Source: Labia minor
Lineage: Eukaryota > Arthropoda > Insecta > Dermaptera > Spongiphoridae
NCBI GenBank assembly: GCA_963082975.1
Contig: OY720344.1
Location: 78,852,053 to 78,916,052 of the forward strand
Length of the DNA: 64,000 nt
Reading direction: 5' to 3'
The notes under the pieces were generated by a model. The model had not been told where the DNA came from. It worked only from the letters and a program-made list of their open reading frames with translations, and did not search any database. Below are positions 56,875 to 64,000 of the stretch, one piece after another. How positions within the stretch are numbered: the stretch's first letter is position 1; each line of letters begins with the position of its first letter. The position numbers were made by a program, and so were the translations under genes.

Positions 56875-58900
56875 ACTCTTGAAATAAAAAGAAAACAAAA
56901 ATAAATAAAATTATATTTTTAAAAAGCTAGTATATACACATAGAAATTCAAATGAAATATTTATATATCAGTTATTCATAGTTTGGATCTTTGGAAAATT
57001 AATTTTGTCTAAAAACTTGTTAAGTGAAATAAAATCTTAATTAAATTAATTAATTTAAATCAGAATATAAAGTATTAAAATTTACATTTAGAAATAACAA
57101 AATGTAGGTATATGGTGGAGAAAATGATAATAAATAAACTTAAAATTGAAATCTACAAAAATTTTAATTTAAAGAAAAGATAATTAATTAAATAGGAAAT
57201 ATTAATTAATTTATTCTTAAAGTAATATTTTATATCAAACATTAAAATGAATCAAATTAATATAAATATATATATATATGAGAGAGCATCGATATTAACG
57301 GGAAAGTTTATTATTAATAATTACATTAATATTACTTAAGTTTTACTAGGTGAAAATTCTGTTAATTCAAATCAAAATATATTGAAAACACAAAATGAGT
57401 GAGAGTAGAACTTAGAATTTTAAAATAATATATTTAATAATTTTCCTAGAATAAAATTTTTTTATATTTAGAATATTGTATGAAAAATATGACTATATTA
57501 TATACATTATTTAAATATACTTTATTCATATATTTATTAAAATTAAAGAATTGTTTTTTGGTATACTTAATCGATGGTAATGAAAATTGTTTTGTTAATG
57601 AATGTATTATATTCAATATGAGATTATATTAGTTAATCATAAAATCTTAATAGATATAATTGAAACTTAAAATTAAAATCCAAACAAAATTTAAATAGTG
57701 TATTAATTAGTAGTCATAAAACAAAATATTTTTTATGTTAATAGAAATTACTTTATAAATAATTTCTTAACATTTAGAAATGTCAAAGTTCTTTTTTAAA
57801 ATTTATATGGGTGAATAATATATAAATTTTGTGTATATGAATATACATTTAGAGTTTAAATTATTTAAATTAGGGATTTTTGCTGTAACATACAGTTAGA
57901 AAAAATTTAAAATATTAATTATTATAATGGTGATAAAAATTATAGTGTATATTTTTCATATATTTTTAATGGTTCTATAAATAAAACATTTTTCTTTTTT
58001 AATATAATATTGAAAAAACGATTAAAAGTAAAATGTCAGAATCCTAACCAATATCTATATTAAAAAATTAACAAACGAGGATTAACCAAAGTGAAAATTT
58101 ATCTCACCTGAAGAAATTTTTGTGTATTTCAAAAATATATACGTATAAACTTATTTCTTCCAAAATTAATAAATAATATTGTCTTATAATATAATATTTA
58201 AAAAAATTTAAATAAATAATGTTAATATTTGAAAAAAATTGTTTTTAAAAAAAAATAAAAAACTTTATTTTTCTAATATATTGGATTAAGCCTTAAGAGG
58301 CGCTGATAGTGTAGAACAGGAATGCCATCTATCTGTTTAATTTAAAATTTAAATCTTATAAGTGAGTGTGTGTATCGTTTTAATAATAAAATACCTTATT
58401 TGTAAAATTTAATTATTATTGTTATTAATTTAATATTTTATAAAAAAATTAATAATAAAGTAAATTTCTAGTTCAATTATGAGGCACTCTATTGCGAATA
58501 CCATATATTTGCTTTCAATTACTATGTTTCTAGGTTTTAATTTATAAGAAAAAATAATTTATCTACAACAATATTTTTTTCTATTGAAACATAATTATAA
58601 GTTGTTAAATTAAAAAAAAATAATAAATTGATTTTAATTTTAGTTGTTTTTAAAAAAATAAACAAAATTTGTCACCTAAAGTAATTTGTAAGAGGATGTT
58701 TACACAACCACAATGTGATCAATCTGATCAAAGTTCGCAAAAGAAGATTAGTCCTGGGCTAGGCAATCTAGAATCCCAGGGTAGAGATCACAGACCATCC
58801 GTGGTAGAGATGTATGGTCAGTGCCCCGGGTAATCAAATGAGACATTTTGTAATTTTAAGTGACCCACGAAAGATTCGAAAGTAATGTTTTAAATATAAA
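56875..58900. other. AT-rich region upstream of ANAPC13
   Basis: It starts with the probable 5'-UTR intron acceptor (TTTTTATTTCAAG on the minus strand). The promoter and first non-coding exon should lie in this interval but cannot be placed. The GC-richer patch 58690-58835 (ATCACAGACCATCCGTGGTA) shares a motif with 62310 and has no coding signal. Confidence 0.45.
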
Positions 58901-59140
58901 GTACCGGGACCCCGAGCCTCGGCTCGGTACTTAAGTTAAAAAAAATGATTCATTATTATTGGATTTGGCTGGTAATATTAATACCTGGGACACCGAGCTC
59001 TCGCTCTACCCTTTAAAAAATATTGATACACAATTCTTTAATTATTTATTACAATTATTAAATGTTACACATTTGCATCAATCTGATTAAAATTAATGAA
59101 CTTGTGCTCCTCAATAATACATAAATATATAATATATAGG
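58900..59140 (+). repeat. R4 repeat
   Basis: GACCCCGAGCCTCGGCTCGG (palindromic) and ACACCGAGCTCTCGCTC are followed by AATTATTTATTACAATTATT and CATCAATCTGATTAAAAT. The start resembles R3, but the body is shared with 18595-18720 (inverted) and 59880-59960. Confidence 0.6.
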
Positions 59141-59159
59141 TACATATATTTTTTTTCTA

Positions 59160-59400
59160 TAGTGTTTTTTTGAAAAACTGTTTAGCGCCCCAAGTGGTTA
59201 TAAAACAAACTAAAGACAAAAAAACGTGCTTTGCAGCTTTTCGGAATTAAAAAAGCAAAATTGGCAGTCGTGGGACTGGCCGACAGAAGTGAAAACTTCT
59301 GCGTAAGAAATTTTAAAACAGACGAAATTCGCGCTATTTCACGAGAAAGATGAATTTCATATGCATGTATATATATATAACTTATATATTATTTTAAACA
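59160..59400. repeat. GC-richer repeat shared with 42755-42840
   Basis: TTGGCAGTCGTGGGACTGGC, CTTCTGCGTAAGAAATTT and TTTCACGAGAAAGATGAA are the inverted counterpart of the block near 42760-42835. Related AGAAATTTGAAAGCAGATGG occurs again near 59660. No open frame. Confidence 0.5.
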
Positions 59401-59474
59401 TATATTTTAAACAAATTTGTAACTTATATTTATATATATATAAATACACAACTTTGTTTAAAATATTGCAATAC

Positions 59475-59635
59475 GAACTGTTTTATAATTCTTATCTCTA
59501 ACATAAAATATATATTTATTATGTGAAGTTCATTTCGTATAATTTTGATTATATATGTATATATGAAATGAACTTTACATAATAAATATATATTTATATG
59601 TTAGAGATAATTTATAAAACAGTTCTAATGACAAT
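59475..59635. repeat. Fold-back palindrome, arms about 70 bp
   Basis: Arm 59475-59540 (GAACTGTTTTATAATTCTTA, then ATCTCTAACATA, then GTGAAGTTCATTTC) is inverted at 59561-59635 (GAAATGAACTTTACATAA ... TTAGAGATAATTTATAAAAC). A few mismatches; the loop is about 20 bp. Confidence 0.75.
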
Positions 59636-59879
59636 TCAAATTTCGCGCTCTGTTATAAGAAATTTGAAAGCAGATGGTTTCATGGTGTTGGTCACGATCA
59701 CGCGAGTTCTATACTTTTTCCCCATCCCGCAAAAGTGCTCAACGCCGCTAAAGAAGTTTTCACTTCAAAAATTATTTAATATTTGGAAATATATCTGACT
59801 TATAGAAAAAATGAATATTAATTAAAGAAAGAAATAGTTTTTAAAATATCCTGAATAATATGTAACAATTTTCAAGATA

Positions 59880-59965
59880 GAAATTTATTACAATATTACA
59901 ATTATTAACTGTTGCATCATTGCATCAATCTGATTAAAATGAATGGAACTTCGGGTACTCAATAA
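59880..59965 (+). repeat. R4 repeat fragment
   Basis: ATTACAATTATTAACTGTTG and GCATCAATCTGATTAAAATG match the R4 3' half. Confidence 0.6.
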
Positions 59966-60164
59966 TAATAAATAAAATAATATTAATAAATATATTGAAT
60001 AATATTTTATTGAAAAAATATTAAAACTTATAAAACTATCTAAAACTTTATTAATAAAAGAACAATGAATAAATAAATATAGAATAGTAATAATTTATTA
60101 AAAAGTAAACAATAGATAAAAAGAAAAAAAAATAACAAAATCATTATTTTCATTTTTAAATAAC

Positions 60165-60245
60165 GATTCACCCGGCGAGTTTCGAACCGACGAAATCCAC
60201 TCGTTAAAACATCAGTCCAACCGCTGGACTATATGTATTTAGATA
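60165..60245 (-). repeat. tRNA-like SINE head (candidate)
   Basis: On the minus strand, TAGTCCAGCGGTTGGACT resembles an RNA polymerase III A box. GTCGGTTCGAAACTCGCCGG about 40 bp on fits a B box (GGTTCGAAnCC) quite well. It lacks a clear full cloverleaf and CCA context. Together with the degraded relative at 18205-18280 it suggests a tRNA-derived SINE; a tRNA pseudogene is the alternative. Confidence 0.4.
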
Positions 60246-60329
60246 AAAAATTGTCATTTTTTTACTGTCTTAGCAGGCAGTATTAAAAATTTTGACGTTT
60301 TCCATATATAATTTTCAATTAAGAAATTA

Positions 60330-60455
60330 ATAATGAAGCTGTATGTTTCAAGAGATATCATCAATAAAACTTAATTTTTCTTTATAAATACTATATCTAG
60401 TGTGAATTTGAAAAAAATCGTTAGAGCGGTTTTTGAGAACCAATATATATAGATA
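60330..60455 (+). repeat. R3 fragment
   Basis: TTTTTCTTTATAAATACTAT, AGTGTGAATTTGAAAAAAAT and GTTAGAGCGGTTTTTGAGAA match the R3 3' region, read against 17840-17920 (inverted) and 31490-31550. Confidence 0.55.
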
Positions 60456-60638
60456 AATACATATATACAATTTTAGCTAGCATAATAAGATAAGATATGA
60501 AAATTGTAATCAAAAAATAAATAAATAAAAAATAGTAATATATTATATATTATATCATATATATATATCATATAATATTAATTAAAACACATTCTTAGAT
60601 ATTAGAATGAATAGTTGAAACCAGTGAAATTAGACAAA

Positions 60639-60919
60639 TGTAAAGAAAAAAGTAAACATTTTTGAAAAAATTATATAGTACCACAGAACACGCGAGATGG
60701 CGCTACACCAACGGCTAGGGATCTGGTGATTAATAACAAAAATAGACAATTGTATATATGTAAATATCAGTTCCGATCCAGTAAGGATCTCCTGATATAG
60801 ATAGACAATATAATAAATATTATTATTTATAAGTCTCTGTATCATATTTTCTCAACCTTGTGTCTCCTACCGTTCCAATCACCATCCCTACACTCGGACT
60901 CCACATTGGTGACCCCGAC
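60639..60919 (+). mobile_element. LTR 3' end with tRNA-Trp-type primer-binding site
   Basis: The sequence ends CTCCACA, then T, then TGGTGACCCCGAC (60907-60919). That is complementary to the conserved 3' end of tRNA-Trp plus CCA and is the primer site used by CsRn1-type Gypsy elements. A polyadenylation AATAAA lies near 60812. The TG start is uncertain (about 60639). No gag or pol follows; Penelope sequence starts about 15 bp later, so this is the broken front of an LTR element. Confidence 0.55.
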
Positions 60920-60929
60920 AGACTCCACA

Positions 60930-61773
60930 AAATCAATGAATAAAATTAAACATAAAAATATAAAACTAACCGTTGAATGGGAAATAAATGAAGAGTTACC
61001 GTTTCTTGATATATTTATAAAAAAGAAACAGAATAGATTAAATTTTGATATTTTCAGGAAAACAACTCATACCAACAGATATATCGACGCAGATTCCCAC
61101 CACCATCCATCACAAAAATATGGAGTGATAAAAACACTGCACAAAAGAGCCGAAGAGATATGCTCAAATGAAAACATTAAAAAAGAAAAACAACGATTGA
61201 AGGAAGCTTTCATAAACAATGTCTTCTCGGAATATGAAATTAGGAAATTCAGAAAAACACACAAAAAAGACAGAAATCAAAAATGAAAATGAAAAACCAA
61301 TATACAGATCACAAATAACATTACCTTATATAAAAGGAACAACAGAAAAAATAGCGTCAAAATTGAGGAAACACAACATCAGAGTAACATATAAACCACA
61401 TAAACAAATGTCTTCTCTCACCTCAAATATAAAAGACAAAATTAAAAACGAAAATAATGGAGTTTATAAGGTAACTTGTGAATGTAAAAAAGTATACATT
61501 GGTGAAACAAGTAGTAAGATTTCTACAAAACTGTCTGAACATGAGAGAGCCATTGGATTGAAACATCCAAATCAATCAGCAATTGCAGAACATGCCTTAA
61601 CAACAGGACATAAAATAAATTTAGATAATGTAGAAAAACTTCATATTGAAAATAATTGGTGGAAAATAAAAATAAAAGAATCTATAGAAATGAATAATCA
61701 TCCCAATAATATTAATAAAGAGGATAGATATAGACTTAATAAGATGTGGAACATAGTGTTGGATGAGTAAAAT
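60930..61773 (+). pseudogene. Penelope-like retroelement, RT end plus GIY-YIG endonuclease, frameshifted
   Basis: The first frame (to 61286) reads KLTVEWEINEELPFLDIFIK, then FDIFRKTTHTNRYIDADSHH and YGVIKTLHKRAEEICS, the standard C-terminal part of Penelope reverse transcriptases. Near 61240-61280 the frame changes. The second frame continues with RKHNIRVTYKPHKQMSSL, NGVYKVTCECKKVYIGETSS (the GIY-YIG core), KLSEHERAIG and SAIAEHALTTGHKI, and ends at 61770. It is truncated at the 5' side because the catalytic RT motifs are missing. The endonuclease frame alone is intact. The element's 3' terminal region continues to about 62160. Confidence 0.9.
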
Positions 61774-62160
61774 TTGTCATATTGAATGAAATATAATTAA
61801 TCTAATGTGTATTTATGTATATATCTTGATTATAGAAATATATATAATTTACTATCTTTTTATTATAGAGACATAATGCACTATCATACTTCTTGATTGT
61901 AAACGCTTGCTTTGACAATTGCTGCTGACTTCATGTTGAGATTAAGAATTGGCGGCAAAAATTGGAGCCAAAAATTGGCGCCAATATCACTGCCTATATA
62001 AGACGTGACGTGTCCCAACATGCATCAGTCCGCTTGAATCGGAGCAAGCGTACGGTTACTTGAAAACGACTGCAGAATAAGCAGTTGAAACGTTGTACAA
62101 TTATTTTAATTTAATAAATAATTTTATACAAATAATGTGGTCTTTTAATAAAAATTCCCT
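61774..62160 (+). repeat. Penelope 3' terminal region with hammerhead-like motif
   Basis: It follows the endonuclease stop. It contains GGCGCCAATATCACTGCC, then TATATAAGACGTGACG (promoter-like), then ACTGCagaataaGCAGTtGAAAC (62069-62091), a short stem followed by GAAAC. This resembles the stem II plus GAAA core of the hammerhead ribozymes reported in Penelope terminal repeats. The complementary CUGAUGA core is not obvious, so the ribozyme call is weak. Confidence 0.45.
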
Positions 62161-62780
62161 TAATAATTATCAAAATAACCACAAAAGCTTTAATAAATAA
62201 AATTAAACATCAAAAAACCTTACAAATGTAACATGTGGCTAACTGACATATGTTAGATGTTCTGTAACTAATACCAGAATTATAGATATCAAGTATAAGC
62301 TGGTAATCACAGACCATCCGTATCAGACGTGGACACTTAATGTTATTTCGTGAAATATTGCCACCATGCGGCATTTTAGTTTTATATCCAAATAAATAAT
62401 TTTTAACTTAACGGGAAATTCTACCATCTTTTATGTAATTTACATAAATAAAAGAAACGAATAATGTTCTTGTTAATATTTAACAGAGAGGGCCGGCGCT
62501 AGGGTCCTCCGCGTCCGCATGCAATTTTTATCCTAGCGCCCCCCTCCTATATTATTTTAAAACTTTTTTAACTGTTTTTTATCATCTTTTTTTTATATAG
62601 TAGGTGAAATGCTTTTACGCACAAAGTGTCGGGCTCCGACGATCTACCGACTAAAACACCTACTCCTATTTTATTTTACAATCCGGTTTCCACGGTAGGA
62701 ATCGCCTTTCGGCATAGCATCTATCGTAGATTTGAGGATTATTTCTTCGTCTTCAACTGCTTTTCTTTTGATTCAATTAT
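62161..62780. other. Repeat debris, including a hAT-like GGCGCCCCCC end
   Basis: ATCACAGACCATCCGTATCA (62307), TGCCACCATGCGGCATTTTA (62359) and TCTTTTATGTAATTTACATA (62427) recur elsewhere in the window. GAGGGCCGGCGCTAGGGTCC and CCTAGCGCCCCCCTCC (62489-62547) resemble the hAT-type end at 34896. No gene was seen. Confidence 0.4.
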
Positions 62781-63065
62781 TTATTTTATTAAATGGTTAA
62801 TAAGTCCCCACTTCTCTATTTGTTATCAATTGGTCGATTAAATTTTCTAAGGAGATCTCAATACCCAAACGATTTTTTAGATCCTCCCTCTTCGATTTCC
62901 ATCTTTCACAGATAAACAAGGTTCCGCGTTGTCTACAATTCGGACAAGTTGTCGTTTCTGCCCTTCCAACTTTATGGAAGTAGCTTTTGAAGCAACCATG
63001 GCCCGACAGTGCTTGTGTGAGATAATAATTTATCTCTAGTTTCTTATCGTTAAAATTATATATAA
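62780..63065 (-). pseudogene. R1-type LINE ORF2 C-terminal fragment
   Basis: The minus-strand frame reads NDKKLEINYYLTQALSGHGC, then FKSYFHKVGRAETTTCPNCR and RWKSKREDLKNRLGIEI, ending ENLIDQLITN. The sequence YLTQ.LSGHGCF..Y.H..GRAE...C..C is the diagnostic C-terminal region of R1-clade LINEs. Stops follow. It abuts the hAT transposase end, so one inserted beside or into the other. Confidence 0.85.
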
Positions 63066-63067
63066 AA

Positions 63068-63700
63068 TTACATTAAATATTTATTAAATCTGGATTTAGT
63101 ACACAAAAAATTGGATATAATGGTTTTAACATCTAATTCTGCACATATATCATTCTCAATGCTAATTAACGCCAAACTATATAGCCTATCTTGTGACATA
63201 TTTGTTCTTAAGTAAGTTTTAATCAATTTCAATTTAGAAAAACTACATTCGCCACTTGCTACACTAACAGGTAAAGTTAACAGTATTCTTAAGGTAATTG
63301 AAAGGTTAGGGAAAGCTAAATTATTAGATACACTATAATTAAGTATATCAAAAGGTTTTCGAATATTAAAATCATCTTTCTGAAAAATATCCCGGAAAGC
63401 ACACAACTCATCAAATAACTCTATTGCATTAACATCTTTACTGTCGCCGTCCTTTAAAATAACTCTAAATCGTTACAATATTTTCTTAAAGATTCATTAT
63501 TAATTTCCGGTAATTTATTAAAAAAATCGAAATTTTCAAAATATGTCTTTAATTGTTCAAAACGATCGTTTGTTGAACACATTGCAACATCTAAAAGCGT
63601 ATAAAATACATTGATTTTAAATTTATCTAGTGGAGATCGAGGCGATTCGTCGGGTTGCTCATAATCAAATTGTCGTGTCTTCTTTCGTTGTCGCACTTCC
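63068..63700 (-). pseudogene. hAT transposase C-terminus, frameshifted
   Basis: The upstream frame (63696-63454) ends SLRKYCNDLELF and a stop. The next frame resumes without a gap, with ILKDGDSKDVNAIELFDELC, CAFRDIFQKDDF, FPNLSITLRILLTLPVSVAS, GECSFSKLKLIKTYLRTNMS and RLYSLALISIENDI. The last part is the hAT dimerisation domain, in the version found in ZMYM-type/TTF-domain hAT transposases. One frameshift near 63455 breaks it. The catalytic Asp residues lie upstream and are not present. Confidence 0.88.
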
Positions 63701-64000
63701 GAACTATTTATTATGGAAATATATTATTTTTCTTTCGAGAATTTATATAATTTAATTAATACAACAACTCTTTATATAAAATATTTATTATTTATTAACA
63801 TCTTCTAAAAATCATTTCTCTATTTAAAAATTTTTCTTTTTTTATTTATTTAATTATTTATTTGTGATTCTTTCCTATTTTTATTACTTTCCATTTTTTA
63901 AGGGATATTAATCTAATCAATGCCGAGGTTTCAGAAGGGATTTTTTTTGTCTAATCCTCTACTTTATTTATAGCTCCGTTTAAGCTTCAAAAAAATTTTA
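63701..64000. other. AT-rich edge, no recognisable feature
   Basis: The hAT frame is not readable beyond about 63700, and low-complexity sequence follows to the window end. Confidence 0.4.

Noticed and set aside
56875-56898. Upstream ATG extending ANAPC13 by eight residues
   Set aside because: It lies in a polypyrimidine tract that looks like an intron acceptor, and the family start MDS matches the inner ATG.

Overview
This is an AT-rich (very roughly three-quarters A+T) animal nuclear window, most likely from an insect or another arthropod. It holds a split biogenic-amine G-protein-coupled receptor gene, single-exon-type genes for APC/C subunit 13 and the AN1 zinc-finger protein ZFAND1, and an arthropod-style transposon load: mariner, hAT, Helitron, Transib, Penelope, R1-type and RTE-like LINEs and LTR pieces. 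I cannot fix the order from sequence alone.

Layout. Positions 1-7400 are repeats: a LINE reverse-transcriptase fragment and copies of three repeat families that I call R1, R2 and R3. Six exons of one plus-strand receptor gene lie at 7420-7564, 14843-15071, 29315-29501, 30335-30423, 30591-30907 and 45089-45228. Their splice phases all agree and they join to 368 codons plus a stop. The first exon (N-terminus and start of TM1) is missing. The long introns are full of nested elements: a Helitron (8788-10862), a hAT element with an 8-bp target duplication (12508-14605), Helitron helicase debris (19688-19960), a Helitron/LINE composite with a MITE and an R1 copy nested inside it (22975-24777), mariner and LINE relics (27.2-27.9 kb), a hAT MITE (31946-32335), a heat-shock-element-bearing LTR-like block (about 32.9-33.3 kb), tandem R1 copies, the Transib element and a mariner (40330-41647).

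The most striking object is a complete-looking Transib transposon at 36492-40138. Its transposase is a relative of RAG1, the V(D)J recombinase. The element has 38-bp terminal inverted repeats beginning with CACAGTG, the same seven bases as the V(D)J recombination-signal heptamer. It has a perfect 5-bp CGTCG target duplication and a three-exon gene on the minus strand that joins in phase to a 703-residue protein. The DDE residues (D298, D406, E616) and a RAG1-like zinc site (C422, C425, H594, H599) are all present. It sits inside an R1 repeat, and other R1 copies in the window show the uninterrupted site.

After the receptor, 45.2-50.6 kb is gene-free AT-rich DNA. A LINE C-terminus (50.6-51.6 kb), a decayed C2H2 zinc-finger array (52.0-52.6 kb) and a MITE (52.8-53.25 kb) follow. 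Then come ANAPC13 and ZFAND1 on the minus strand, only 27 nt apart, which suggests a shared or dicistronic transcript. The last 6 kb hold repeat fragments, an LTR end with a tRNA-Trp-type primer site, a frameshifted Penelope element with a GIY-YIG endonuclease, an R1-type LINE tail and a frameshifted hAT transposase.

Only the receptor, ANAPC13, ZFAND1 and the Transib transposase look intact. All other coding matches are relics.
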